64,000 nucleotides of DNA from Cepaea nemoralis (GCA_014155875.1 JACEFZ010018303.1:1466501-1530500), one strand, 5' to 3'; counted from the stretch's first letter, positions 21,701 to 32,354 are shown. The notes: generated from the letters alone by a model not told the origin. Numbers and translations: made by a program.

Positions 21701-22716
21701 CTATGGGGCGGTTGAAAAGAAGTAGTTTTATCCACCAGGCCAAACGACTCTGCAGAGAAACCACCGATCTGCCCACAGTTGGTATCCCCCTAACAACTAT
21801 TCCAGAGCGAACTCCATGGAAAGATGAGCATAGACTATCATTACAAATCCAGACAAAAGTGAGAGGAATATTTGACAAGGAAGAACAGAACAGTGTGCAG
21901 CGCAGAACAGCCACTCTCAGCTTCCTTGATGAAGAATACCCACAGGACCTCTGGATCCGAGTCTACACAGATGGGTCGGCACAAAATGCTGTTCGAAATG
22001 GAGGAGCGGGAGTGTACATAGAATACCCAAATAATACTAGGGACACAGCCAGAGTACCGACAGGAAAGTACTGCCATAACTATGATGCTGAAATTGAGGC
22101 AATCAAGATAGCAACAGAGAAATTACTAAATACCAGCAATGGTACACAACCTGTGGTGCTACTGACAGATGCAAAATCAGTACTCGAGGCGCTCCTGTCT
22201 GGGAAATTGCCAGTACTAAGGACACTACTTTCTGAACTTAGCAGTCAGCATAAGGTCACCATACAGTGGATACCATCCCACTGTGGAGTACCCGGAAACG
22301 ACAGAGCTGATCAATTGGCTAAGGAAGGAGCCAAAGAAGAACAGCCTGATGTGCCCGTTACATACCACCAAAAGAAAAGAATGATCAAATCAGTCAGAAA
22401 GCCACCAAAACCTGCTCAAGATGACTACCACGTTATGGACAGACCAGAACAAGTCATTATTCTGCGCCTCAGAACAGGACACAATAGATTACGCAACCAC
22501 ATGTATACAAAATTCAAGATTGGTGAAACAGCCATGTGCACATGTGGATTGGCGTCGCAGACAGCAGAGCACATACTCCAAGACTGCCCAAAATATAACA
22601 TATCTAGGCAAACCTTCTGGCCTAGAGAGACGACAGTGGAAGATAAACTCTATGGACCACTGTGTGAACTGAAAAAGACAGTTAAATTCATACAAGAGAC
22701 AACATTGCAGATATAG
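18745..22716 (+). CDS. LINE ORF2: endonuclease, reverse transcriptase, RNase H
   Basis: The open frame is 1,323 codons, but the likely true start is Met118 (ATG at 19096), right before MHWNAEG, the first conserved endonuclease motif. Endonuclease (about 118-330): CCLQETHLNE, a catalytic CGDFNSHSQSWG and GGSDHRPVF. Reverse transcriptase (about 540-830): KSPGADGISNEMI, WIDLKKAFDKVW, HGVPQGGVLSPTLF and catalytic YADD in AAMYADDLVLWS. RNase H (about 1070-1200): YTDGSAQ, an E in YDAEIEAIKIA, LLTDAKSVLEAL, WIPSHCGVPGNDRAD. The C-terminus has a CTCGLASQTAEHILQDC zinc-binding-like motif. All catalytic residues I can check are present. RNase H and this layout fit the I/Nimb group. It would nick DNA and copy its own RNA into the site. 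Confidence 0.95.
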   Translation: MYARTCMRRHVCARVHIYTRVRPQSALAKKGAEDGGNQPRGAPQKSGCHAITQNGICRLLLNVMVLALLWTPRQVQCRALCLERVQPQLLEVLLRCPVEPGDMRIGRTGHTKRRLKIMHWNAEGVSNKKIELENILDQEKVSICCLQETHLNENIAFKIRGYQCYRSDRKDRRKGGILTLVKNNIIASQIEVYMEGAEYQTLKLKTGNTDLHLINYYCPSDRPQALDTLPLKEKMIVCGDFNSHSQSWGYDHMDQRGERLEDWQDENRFILINKPSDPHTFYSRSWHTTTTPDLAFHSPDLEWNITRIVGKQLGGSDHRPVFLTVENELVSESSTLSRWNYKKADWAMYKHRTSILVRNLNTEKDINKVVEEFGKCILQAARETVPRGARKQYKPYWSSELEQLHNDVEVCRKQAEATPSQEHHNKFQHAKAKFQRAKLQARRKSWQEKTESLNFERDTRKLWKLIKQLNDEGTGRNSKIALHKDGNILTRKQAADHFADSFAQDNNIKISPEKQQEIREKRQHTGQKEIVHEVLEAPITISELELAISKLKMRKSPGADGISNEMIRNLGTEAKAKLLQIFNNSWTLGSVPQAWREAIMIPLLKSGKDGSIASSYRPISLTSCLCKTLERIINHRLQWYIESKNILVPQQAGFRQCYSTEDQTTYLSQEIEDAFQEKKLVLAAWIDLKKAFDKVWKEGLMKKLRNCKVNGRMYKWVKAYLHNRRARVQIDGLKSKKVLLRHGVPQGGVLSPTLFLIFINDLVANLPHGIKAAMYADDLVLWSTNEHASVATKLLQRAVDTFAAWANRWCVSINTDKCSTTLFTLSSKQKAGIIQINGTPLREDKEPTYLGVTFDGRLTWRKHINKAVAKARRKIAILRKLSGTTWGASGKILSKVYQQSIRPHLEYGSTAWCSASKTTLQELDKVQNQALRVTTGGMRSTPIVEMEKMGRTQALSERRDTKTLIQAEKFLSLPGHPMKNRFENLAMGRLKRSSFIHQAKRLCRETTDLPTVGIPLTTIPERTPWKDEHRLSLQIQTKVRGIFDKEEQNSVQRRTATLSFLDEEYPQDLWIRVYTDGSAQNAVRNGGAGVYIEYPNNTRDTARVPTGKYCHNYDAEIEAIKIATEKLLNTSNGTQPVVLLTDAKSVLEALLSGKLPVLRTLLSELSSQHKVTIQWIPSHCGVPGNDRADQLAKEGAKEEQPDVPVTYHQKKRMIKSVRKPPKPAQDDYHVMDRPEQVIILRLRTGHNRLRNHMYTKFKIGETAMCTCGLASQTAEHILQDCPKYNISRQTFWPRETTVEDKLYGPLCELKKTVKFIQETTLQI
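18885..19079 (+). CDS. Small ORF just upstream of LINE ORF2 start
   Basis: 64 codons in a different frame, ending 16 bp before the ATG at 19096. It contains a GPTTTTGGPSQMSCGARGHE stretch. Its position suggests a vestigial or shortened ORF1, but I see no gag-type zinc knuckles. Translation is unproven. Confidence 0.3.
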   Translation: MPRNHAKWNMSTTAKCYGARPALDPQAGAVPGPMSRKGPTTTTGGPSQMSCGARGHENRTDWPY

Positions 22717-22761
22717 ACATATTTCAAGCGAACGAAAGAAGAAGAAGAAAACAACAAATCT

Positions 22762-23032
22762 CGCATATGACATAACATTGCGAGAGTTGACAGTACAACA
22801 TTGTATATACAGTGGCGCGCTACAAGGAATCCTGGCTTACTGACACTCGCATGAAGCGTCATGTCAAAGTGTACCTTGTGGGCTGGAGTGTGAATATGAT
22901 AATTTCTTTTCAGTGATGTTTGTCTCTGTTTTCTAATCCATCTTATAAGAGGCCAGAGATTAGACGCTGTGTATTTATGTGCTTGCCTGCTTTGATGTTT
23001 TGTTTGTTTTGGTGTCAGTTTATATGTCCTAA
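22762..23032. other. Unassigned
   Basis: No coding or repeat match recognised. Confidence 0.3.
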
Positions 23033-23055
23033 ATCTGTCTATCTATCTATCTATA

Positions 23056-23149
<94 letters not shown>

Positions 23150-23256
23150 CCCACCCACCCACCCATCCATCCATCCATCCATCCATACCACCCTCCCACC
23201 CTCCCTCCCTACGTCCGCCCGCACGCCCGTCCGTCCGCCCGTCCGTCCGTCCGTCC

Positions 23257-23291
<35 letters not shown>

Positions 23292-23324
23292 CATCGATCG
23301 GTCCGTCCGTCCGTCCGTCTGTCC

Positions 23325-23387
<63 letters not shown>

Positions 23388-23560
23388 GTAAAGTTGAATT
23401 GAATTGAATTGAATTTCTGTCTGTCTGTATGTCTGTCTGTCAGTCTGTTTGTGTTTCGGTCGCTGGTTGGTCTGTCGTCGGATTCCTTTATTGATCCGTT
23501 TGTATTTTGATAGGTCTGTCTGTCTGTCGATGTATCTGTCTGTCTGCTAGTATGTCTGCT
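23033..23560. repeat. Compound tetranucleotide microsatellite
   Basis: Blocks of TATC, TGTC, CACC/CATC, CCGT, then TGTC again, with a short GAATT-type pentanucleotide run (about 23394-23415) embedded. The long ORFs here (160 and 187 codons) are repeat translation, not genes. Confidence 0.95.
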
Positions 23561-24718
23561 TGCTATATCTCTCACATGTCTGTCTACGTGTATGCCCGCT
23601 TCTACCTCTCCTACCTGCTTTGTATTATTAAAGAATATTACAACCAGTGTTTGTACTCCAGTAACCGCCAAGTCTACATACGCCCAACCACTCTCCCTTT
23701 TCATGTACACTTCACCTCCTTCAAGCGTAATTATCTACATCTAGCTCTCACTGTATAAAGTCAAAAACTGTGAAGTGAAGCAACACGTATATACATAATT
23801 AATCAAGTGTACACGAAAACCCTAGAGCCAGTATATTTCAGTAACCGACAAATGTCACTCTTAATTATTACGCTAGAATTAAAAGGCCGTCACTGCCTGC
23901 TAAGTTTTGCATTCAGCAGGCACACCCCATGAGCCCAAACATAACATCGTTTATGAAAATAGTTGCAGTTGTCAAGAAAGACAACCACTGTTACTTAAGT
24001 TGTTAAGGGGAGTAATTAATCAGTGGATCTTAAAATATTTAAAATGAAAAATAAAAAGATAGGTGAATGTTTACAACTTAATAGACCCAGGCATAAATGT
24101 GTGATGTATTTGTGTTTGTTAATTGGCATATTTTTTCTTTACCTCTTCATCATCATCAAGTGCCTTGACGACTTGTCTAGAGGTCATGCTTCATAACATC
24201 TTGCGATCTCCAGCATTGCATGTATTGAAACCATTCCTTGTCATGACACAATATTGTTAAAAATGCTCTCTCGTTACCTTCATCTTATCTCCTTTCCTAC
24301 ACATATTAACTATTGTCAGAATATGTTCGGATATCTACAGAGGTGGTTTTTCGTTACTTTCCGCCTGTCTGTACATGGCTTCACTTCACCAGCTTTTGTC
24401 TAAAATGAAAAACCCTGCAAGGTAGCGGGGGATGGAGGACGGGGAAGGGGGGAAGGGGGAGGGGGGGCAGGGTTATTTACGGCGCCTCACATCTTAAATC
24501 AACTTTAAAAGTGGTCATTGAGGGAGAGTGGTAGTAAATCTGCAGCAACAGAGGATGAAAACAATAAGCAAAGAAAACAACACTTATCAAGAAGACCGCT
24601 CTAGGAAGTGGCGTAAGTTATAGCCAAGGCATCGGAAGCAGTTAGAACAGGGTTCGAGTGTTATTTTCTTTGTTATTTTTTATTCAAGCGAGCAAGGGAA
24701 GTCACTTTTTTTTTTAAA
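23561..24718. other. Unassigned DNA, no gene recognised
   Basis: Mixed AT-rich sequence. A G-rich run lies at 24425-24470. No ORF, LINE or SINE match seen. Confidence 0.4.
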
Positions 24719-24965
24719 GTTGCATATCCCTTACATGACGTTGCAGTCAATAAAAGCATTTTTCAGCTGCTGTTGATGTACTCAGCAAGTTTTTACGTTC
24801 AGTAGTTTGCCATTACTTTCTGAACGACCGACTCACGAACCCCCGTAAGCTACCAGTGCGGCGCGATCCGCTGCCGAATCTCGCGCAGCTGTTTTCCCCA
24901 AGTGGATATACGGGATTACGAACAATGTCGCTAAACCCTCGCAAGGGAGAACGGACGCTAGATTT
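24719..24965 (-). repeat. SINE family B, diverged copy
   Basis: Minus strand with the GGATTACG-complement head region, the GTAATGGCAAACTACTGAAC core and the AACGTCATGTAAGGGATATG end. More substitutions than other copies. Confidence 0.75.
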
Positions 24966-25092
24966 CTTTAGTAAGATTTGACCAAATGTAAAATGTAAGA
25001 GAGCACATTACGCGATGGCTAGGATTCAAGGAAAGGTAGTCAATCACACATCAAGCATCATTTGGGAATGCAAGAGACATCAGCCTTATATT
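24966..25092. other. Short unassigned spacer
   Basis: Nothing recognised before the MITE target duplication. Confidence 0.3.
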
Positions 25093-25100
25093 GCTTAGGA

Positions 25101-25536
25101 CAGTGGTTCTCAACCGGTGGGGAATTTTAGGGTTTCCAGGGGAGGGGGGGAGGGATGAAGACCATTTCAAGATCGCATTAATACAAGAACCGATTACTTG
25201 ATATTGTTTTTCCCTTCATACTTTACAGTTATGTACGTCTCATCCTTCTAAAATTCATTTTATAAAGTAAGTAGACCCACAAATCATGTTTTATGTGGAT
25301 GTCTAGACTTGTTTTAGTATATGCTATTAAATTTACCTTCCATTTTTACGTATACTGTGTAGGGTTGGAGATAGGATAGGTTTTTAGATAGGAAATATGA
25401 AAGGGGGGTAATGACGTTCTGAAAATACGGTGAAGGGGGCACGGGCCAAATTTTTGAAAGGAAGAGGGGGGGTGGGGATGACATTCTGAAAATATAGTGA
25501 AGGGGGGCACGGGCCAAAAAAGGTTGAGAACCACTG
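25101..25536 (+). mobile_element. hAT-type MITE with perfect 8-bp TSD
   Basis: 436 bp, non-coding. The 15-bp terminal inverted repeat CAGTGGTTCTCAACC is exact at both ends. The perfect 8-bp target duplication GCTTAGGA (25093-25100, 25537-25544) is typical of hAT elements. A related copy in reverse orientation is at 44103. Inside, a ~60-bp unit with ATGACATTCTGAAAATA and GGGGGCACGGGCCAAA is doubled near the right end. Confidence 0.93.
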
Positions 25537-25727
25537 GCTTAGGATTATCATTTGGCCAAGTTACTTAATGGCATGAGATAAACGGCGACAACTTCAAACG
25601 TTGATGAAGAAACTTATGAAGAGATTTTAAAACAATTAACGCACAATATCAAATGTGTTTGTGAGAGATGATGATATAACTCAATTTTTTAAATTATTTA
25701 TTTTTAACCCTCTCTTTTGAACTAAAG

Positions 25728-25967
25728 GTCTCCCTGGCCTAGAGGTTAGCGACTTTCTTCGTAATAAGGTATACTCTCGTAAGTAATGTGACGATGGCAA
25801 GAATCGGTAGCGGTTCTAATCGTGTCGGTAACTTACGGGGTATGTGAGCCGGCCGCTCAGAAAGCAATGGCAAACTACTGAGCGTAATCTTGCCAAGAAA
25901 TCAACAATCAGCTGAAAGATGCTGATGTTGACAGCGATGTCCTGTAAAGGATATGCAAACATTTTTT
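25728..25967 (+). repeat. SINE family B, complete copy
   Basis: Head CTCCCTGGCCTAGAGGTTAG, then TGTGAGCCGGCCGCTCAGAA, the shared AGCAATGGCAAACTACTGAG core, and the GATGTCCTGTAAAGGATATG end. Confidence 0.88.
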
Positions 25968-26004
25968 ACGATTGAACTAAACCGTAGTCCATATGCACGC
26001 TACA

Positions 26005-26195
26005 ACTTCTAGTACACTAGGCTGATTTTTGCGTGTGGATTAGCTTTCCTGATTACCAGTGTCCCTCGTCTTCCGGTACTTGTAATCTACGTCCCCAAGT
26101 GAATCTGGTTGAATCTGCTACCTCGGTACCAGCACACCGGACGTTTAAGAACGAGAGCTCTTACTCATCGAGCATGCTGACCATCGTGTGACTCT
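26005..26195 (-). repeat. SINE family C fragment
   Basis: Minus strand: GAGGGACACTGGTAATCAGG and AAAGCTAATCCACACGCAAA match the plus-strand family C copy at 26366. The head end is diverged. Confidence 0.75.
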
Positions 26196-26365
26196 AGTAA
26201 TCTCCTTCCAGGAGGACAGCAACGTCATGTGAGATGTGTCTACAGCATTGCTGACCCTAACGTCATGTCCACCCATTCATGTACTGTTTATTGCGGATGT
26301 ATCCTTGGAAGTACGTTGATTTATTGTGAACACAATTTTCACCCAAAGAAGTATACTTTGTCCAG

Positions 26366-26645
26366 AGGTCAGCGTGACCGAATGGAGTAGAGCGCACGTT
26401 CTTACACATCCATGTGCTGATGCCGACGCAAGGGGTTCAACCTTTACTCCGGACAGTTGGACTAAAATGTTGACTTCTCGTCCTTGACTTGGGGATGTAA
26501 ATTGCAAGTACCTCTGAAATCGCCGTGAATTCGCCTGATGGTGAGGGACACTGGTAATGGGGAAAGCTAATCCACACGCAGAAATGAGACCAGGGCTAGT
26601 AGAATTAGTGAGTATGGACTACGCTTAAGTTCAAAGCGAGCGAGA
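26366..26645 (+). repeat. SINE family C, near full length
   Basis: tRNA-like head (GTGACCGAATGGAGTAGAGC, then GGGGTTCAACCTTTACTCCG), body TTCTCGTCCTTGACTTGGGG, and end GTATGGACTACGCTTAAGTT plus CAAAGCGAGCG. Other copies are at 43725, 45927 and 52955. Confidence 0.85.
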
Positions 26646-26770
26646 TTCCCCCCTCCCCTCCCCACACACACCCAAATATAGACTTTGTCTTGTGTCTCAA
26701 TTATACTAATTGTTCCGTGTTGATCGCAGTCTAGACCTCCAGATTTCTTCAGGATTGCAATAAACATACA

Positions 26771-29700
26771 TTGACATAAGTCAGGAGCAATATCTCAAGT
26801 ATCACAGATTGACATAAGTCAGTAGCAATATCTCAAGTATCACAGATTGACATAAGTCAGGAGCAATATCTCAAGTATCACAGATTGACATAAGTCAGGA
26901 GCAATATCTCAAGTATCACAGATTGACATAAGTCAGGAGCAATATCTCAAGTATCACAGATTGACATAAGTCAGGAGCAATATCTCAAGTATCACAGATT
27001 GACATAAGTCAGGAGCAATATCTCAAGTATCACAGATTGACATAAGTCAGGAGCAATATCTCAAGTATCACAGATTGACATAAGTCAGGAGCAATATCTC
27101 AAGTATCACAGATTGACATAAGTCAGGAGCAATATCTCAAGTATCACAGATTGACATAAGTCAGGAGCAATATCTCAAGTATCACAGATTGACATAAGTC
27201 AGGAGCAATATCTCAAGTATCACAGATTGACATAAGTCAGGAGCAATATCTCAAGTATCACAGATTGACATAAGTCAGGAGCAATATCTCAAGTATCACA
27301 GATTGACATAAGTCAGGAGCAATATCTCAAGTATCACAGATTGACATAAGTCAGGAGCAATATCTCAAGTATCACAGATTGACATAAGTCAGGAGCAATA
27401 TCTCAAGTATCACAATATCTCAAGTATCACAGATTGACATAAGTCAGGAGCAATATCTCAAGTATCACAGATTGACATAAGTCAGGAGCAATATCTCAAG
27501 TATCACAGATTGACATAAGTCAGGAGCAATATCTCAAGTATCACAGATTGACATAAGTCAGGAGCAATATCTCAAGTATCACAGATTGACATAAGTCAGG
27601 AGCAATATCTCAAGTATCACAGATTGACATAAGTCAGGAGCAATATCTCAAGTATCACAGATTGACATAAGTCAGGAGCAATATCTCAAGTATCACAGAT
27701 TGACATAAGTCAGGAGCAATATCTCAAGTATCACAGATTGACATAAGTCAGGAGCAATATCTCACGTATCACAGATTGACATAAGTCAGGAGCAATATCT
27801 CAAGTATCACAGATTGACATAAGTCAGGAGCAATATCTCAAGTATCACATATTGACATGAGTCAGGAGCAATATCTTAGGTATCACAGATTGACATAAGT
27901 CAGGAGCAATATCTCAAGTATCACAATATCTCAAGTATCACAGATTGACATAAGTCAGGAGCAATATCTCAAGTATCACAGATTGACATAAGTCAGGAGC
28001 AATATCTCAAGTATCACAGATTGACATAAGTCAGGAGCAATATCTCAAGTATCACAGATTGACATCAGTCAGGAGCAATATCTCAAGTATCACAATATCT
28101 CAAGTATCACAGATTGACATAAGTCAGGAGCAATATCTCAAGTATCACAAATTGACATGAGTCAGGAGCAATATCTCAAGTATCACAGATTGACATAAGT
28201 CAGGAGCAATATCTCAAGTATCACAATATCTCAAGTATCACAGATTGACATCAGTCAGGAGCAATATCTCAAGTATCACAAATTGACATGAGTCAGGAGC
28301 AATATCTTAGGTATCACAGATATACATCAGTCAGGAGCATTATCTCAAGTATCACAGATTGACATCAGTCAGGAGCAATATCTCAAGTATCATAAATTGA
28401 CATAAGTCAGGAGCAATATCTCAAGTCATGAGCAATATCTCAAGTATCACAGATTGACATAAGTCAGGAGCAATATCTCAAGTATCACAAATTGACATGA
28501 GTCAGGGGCAATATCTTAGGTATCACAGATTGACATAAGTTAGGAGCAATATCTTAGGTATCACAGATGACATAAGTCAGGAGCAACATCCTCAAGTATC
28601 ACAAATGACATAAATCAGGAGCACTATCTCAAGTATCACAGATTGACATAAGTCAGGAGCAATATCTCAAATATCACAGAATGACATAAGTCAGGAGCAC
28701 TATCTCAAGTATCACAGATTGACATAAGTCAGGAGCAACATCTCAAATATCACAGATTGACATAAGTCAGGAGCAATATCTCAAGTATCACAAATTGACA
28801 TGAGTCAGGAGCAATATCTCAAGTATCACAAATTGACATAAGTCAGGAGCAACATCTCAAGTATCACAAATTGACATAAGTCAGGAGCAATATCTCAAGT
28901 ATCACAGAATGACATAAGTCAGGAGCAATATCTCAAGTCAGGAGCAATATCTCAAGTATCACAGATTGACATAAGTCAGGAGCAATATCTCAAGTATCAC
29001 AAATTGACATAAGTCAGGAGCAAATATCTCAAGTATCACAGATTGACATCAGTCAGGAGCAATATCTCAAGTATCACAGATTGACATCAGTCAGGAGCAA
29101 TATCTCAAGTATCACAAATTGACATAAGTCAGGAGCAATATCTCAAGTATCACAGATTGACATAAGTCAGGAGCAACATCTCAAGTATCACAGATTGACA
29201 TCAGTCAGGAGCAATATCTCAAGTATCACAGACTGACATAAGTCAGGAGCAATATCTCAAGTATCACAAATTGACATAAGTCAGGAGCAATATCTAAAGT
29301 ATCACAGATTGACATAATTCAGGAGCAATATCTCAAGTCAGGAGCAATATTTCAAGTATCACAGATTGACATAAGTCAGGAGCAATATCTCAAGTATCAC
29401 AGATTGACATACGTCAGGAGCAATATCTCAAGTATCACAAATTGACATAAGTCAGGAGCAATATCTCAAGTATCACAAATTGACATAAGTCAGGAGAATA
29501 TCTCAAGTATCACAGATTGACATAAGTCAGTAGCAATATCTCAAGTATCACAGATTGACATAAGTCAGGAGCAATATCTCAAGTATCACAGATTGACATA
29601 AGTCAGGAGCAATATCTCAAGTATCAAAAATTGACATAAGTCAGGAGCAATATCTCAAGTATCACAGATTGACATAAGTCAGGAGCAATATCTCAAGTAT

Positions 29701-29788
29701 CACAGATTGACATCAGTCAGGAGCAATATCTCAAGTATCACAGATTGACATCAGTCAGGAGCAATATCTCAAGTATCACAGATTGTAT
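26771..29788 (+). repeat. 3-kb satellite array, 38-bp unit, ~79 copies
   Basis: Each unit reads CAGATTGACATAAGTCAGGA then GCAATATCTCAAGTATCA (38 bp). The left ~1.1 kb is almost invariant. The middle and right parts have many substitutions, partial units (for example an inserted CAATATCTCAAGTAT near 27412, 27924 and 28093) and local homogeneous patches. The array ends abruptly at 29788. It has no spacers and no coding potential. Confidence 0.98.
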
Positions 29789-30210
29789 TCACCCACAGAT
29801 GACGTCTGTTCAGCGACACTGATAATTTCAATTATGATGTTGTACAGACCTGGTCTATTCCATCTTCTTCTATGGCAGTAATCAATACAGTTGTCATGTT
29901 GTCTTTTCCGATTTCCAATCATTAAAGACATTTTAAACTTCTATTCTCAATTTGTGTGGTACTTCATTACTATTGAGAAAATAAAACTGTCCCCCTGTTA
30001 GATTGTTGTAAGGGTGTTTCATACACTCTGAGTATACATTAATAATCTTATCATTGACCATTTTGATTTTACTGTATTTGGTTTTCATGCAACCTATTGA
30101 TTTGGTGTTCTTTTATTCGCGAGGTCATTTGACGTTTTTGGATTGCTGGGACATTTTATCAAATAGTGGCCACCTAATGTATGTCATCTCTGATAGATCA
30201 TTATCATCAT
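29789..30210. other. Unassigned AT-rich DNA
   Basis: Nothing recognised. Confidence 0.3.
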
Positions 30211-30545
30211 CGTGTGTTATGGCGATAAGCATGGGCGACCACGGTTCGGTTCTCACGTCTTGGATCAGGGTTGTGATTTCCTATCCGTCCATGGTATTCT
30301 TTGCATTTTCCCCAGAAACCACATTTCAGAGCCATTAGATGTTTCTCGGCTTGTTTGTTTAATGTCCATGTTTCACATCCATATAACAGTATAGGTTCTA
30401 TATAGCATTACAGAATTAATTTTCTCATTGCAAATCAAAGCTTTTTATTAATGAGTATGTTTTTTTTTTTTTTTGCAAAACGTAACGTTTGCCATGTCAA
30501 TTCTTGTTCTACTCTCTACAAGGTACCCTCCATCAGATGTTATGA
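30211..30545 (-). pseudogene. RTE-like LINE 3' fragment, decayed
   Basis: Complement of the C-terminal coding part also seen at 41127 and 56453. The order on the plus strand is the same, with WTDR-, ETWT- and GCY-type stretches recognisable, and with a deletion after 30268 and a T-run insertion near 30460-30475. Confidence 0.75.
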
Positions 30546-31342
30546 GTGTGTCGTGATAGTTGTATCGATCCACTATATAATCTTTAATAGGTACACATCC
30601 CTTATTTTACCGCGCATCAAAGCCCACATCGCACAATGAGAGAGCGGAAATGCTAGCTACACGGCCACCTTTTCCACTACTACAATAATGTCTGGAATTC
30701 AATACCAAAGTAACACAGTGTCTTCCAAATGTGAGCCCTGATTATATCTTCAAGTCTGTTGTCAAGATATGGCAAGCAGCCAGTATTTCTCTGTTTATGT
30801 TTTCCCTTATCATCCTTAACCGTTACAGAACGACTCACATCTGCTTCACAAACATTAACTACATTATCCGTACCCATCTACACTTCCGGTAGAGCATATA
30901 CGCGCCTAAAACTCACCAGGCATTCTTAAGTGTGTCGTTCTGATATGGTGAGCAACACACCTTTTACATCTTCACCCCAGAAGCTGAGAAGAACGCCAGG
31001 TACTCGCTACCAGGTGCCTCTCATTTCCCCTTCACCAACAGTCTGATCGTCAGTGTTACTCACAGGGAATTCCACCAATGACGTCACTATGCGCTCAAGT
31101 TCATTTTGAAGTATCGTTTGACTGACAAAATAAAATCCTCTTAGAGATAAAAAAAAATATATTTAAAAGTACTGTACTTATAATAAATAAACTAGTTTAA
31201 CCATTTAACTCATCTTGCATAAATGAAAACGACACGAGAAGACCAGTTATTATATATTTAAAGGCTATAGTACTTGTTTACCTGAGAACATGTGTAATGT
31301 ATAAATTGAAACCTATACTTACGTGTATTTCGTCGTTTTTTG
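30546..31342. other. Unassigned
   Basis: No coding exon or repeat match recognised. Confidence 0.3.
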
Positions 31343-31555
31343 TGTTGGCATATCCTTTACAGGACATCGCTGTCAACACCAGCATCTTTCAGCTGTATGT
31401 TGATTTCTTGGCAAGATTACGCTCAGTAGTTTGCCATTGCTTTCTGAGCGGCCGGCTCACATACCCTGTAAGTTACCGATGCGATTCGAACCACTGCTGA
31501 TTCTCACCGTCATCACGTTACCTACGAGAGTATACGAGATTACGGAGAAAGTCTT
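31343..31555 (-). repeat. SINE family B
   Basis: Minus strand: tRNA-like head region with GTAATCTCGTATACTCTCGT, TGTGAGCCGGCCGCTCAGAA, and the GATGTCCTGTAAAGGATATG end. Confidence 0.85.
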
Positions 31556-31880
31556 AGTTTAGTTTAGTTTAGTCGACGGATCAACATCACGGCACACGGG
31601 TGCAACCATAAGTGCTCCGTTCTTCTCCTAACTCAAACCTGAGTCTGGAGAAACTCAGCTCAGTGCACGAACTCCGTAGCACCGGCGAGGATCCTGAAAT
31701 ACTTTGGGTAGATTTTTAACTCGAAATTTTGCCCGGGCAGCGCCGTTAGGCTACTCTTTTTCGATTTCCAACTGCCAAGGGATTTCTTACGTGCGCAACA
31801 ATACACACGGGCATCCGATCTCACTACCCAGAGACCAGGGGGAATTTTTACAGAGAAAGTCGCTAACCTCTAAGCCACGA
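31556..31880 (-). repeat. SINE family G
   Basis: Minus strand: head GGCTTCGTGGCTTAGAGGTT, then GTGAGATCGGATGCCCGTGT and a CTGAGCTGAGTTTCTCCAGA block, ending in a CTAAA-type tail. The second copy, at 57703, has a different head. Confidence 0.75.
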
Positions 31881-32082
31881 AGCCGGCGTATTTCGTCGTG
31901 GCCAGTGTTAATTGAGAAAAGAGAAAGTACTTATGTAAGTAAAGAACCATGTAACACGTCTTATTTTAATAGACCAATCGGCTTCGGTGAGTGGTGTTGT
32001 TATCACCCCGCAGGCAGACTTTACCTCGATAGACATATTCTGCCTCCTAATCTAGGTAAATTGTATGTATGTGGATCGATCT
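31881..32082. other. Unassigned
   Basis: No feature recognised. Confidence 0.3.
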
Positions 32083-32309
32083 CCCTGGCCTAGGCATTAG
32101 CGTCTTTCTCCATAATCACGTATACTCTCGTGAGTGACGTGATGTGCGCGAAGAATTGGTAGCAGGTTCTCGCCGCGTCATTAACTTACGGGGTATGTGA
32201 GCCGGTCGCTCAGAAAGCAATGGCAAACTGCTGAGCGTAATCTTGTCTAGTACATCAACAGCAGCTGAAAAATGCTGGTGTTGACTGCAAAGTCCTGTAC
32301 GGGATATGC

Positions 32310-32353
<44 letters not shown>

Positions 32354-32354
32354 A
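32083..32354 (+). repeat. SINE family B with (CAA)n tail
   Basis: Head CTCCCTGGCCTAGGCATTAG, core AGCAATGGCAAACTGCTGAG, end GTACGGGATATGCAAC running into 15 CAA/AAC repeats (32310-32354). This shows the family's 3' tail is a short microsatellite. Confidence 0.88.

Larger units (their letters stand above)
18539..22750 (+). mobile_element. Full-length Nimb/I-like LINE
   Basis: A 4.2-kb non-LTR retrotransposon flanked by a probable 11-bp target duplication ACAACAAATCT (18528-18538 and 22751-22761). It has a ~200-bp 5' leader, one long ORF with endonuclease, reverse transcriptase and RNase H, a very short 3' UTR and a GAA-repeat tail. A hairpin (GTGTTGGG with CCCAACAT) lies in the leader near 18573-18595. 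A truncated relative is at 8386. An intact ORF plus intact flanks suggest a recent, possibly active copy. Confidence 0.88.

Noticed and set aside
23103..23710. Long Ser/Val/Cys- or Arg/Thr/Asp-rich ORFs
   Set aside because: Pure translation of tetranucleotide repeats on either strand.
26771..29788. CRISPR-like array
   Set aside because: Units abut directly with no unique spacers, in an animal genome. It is a tandem satellite.
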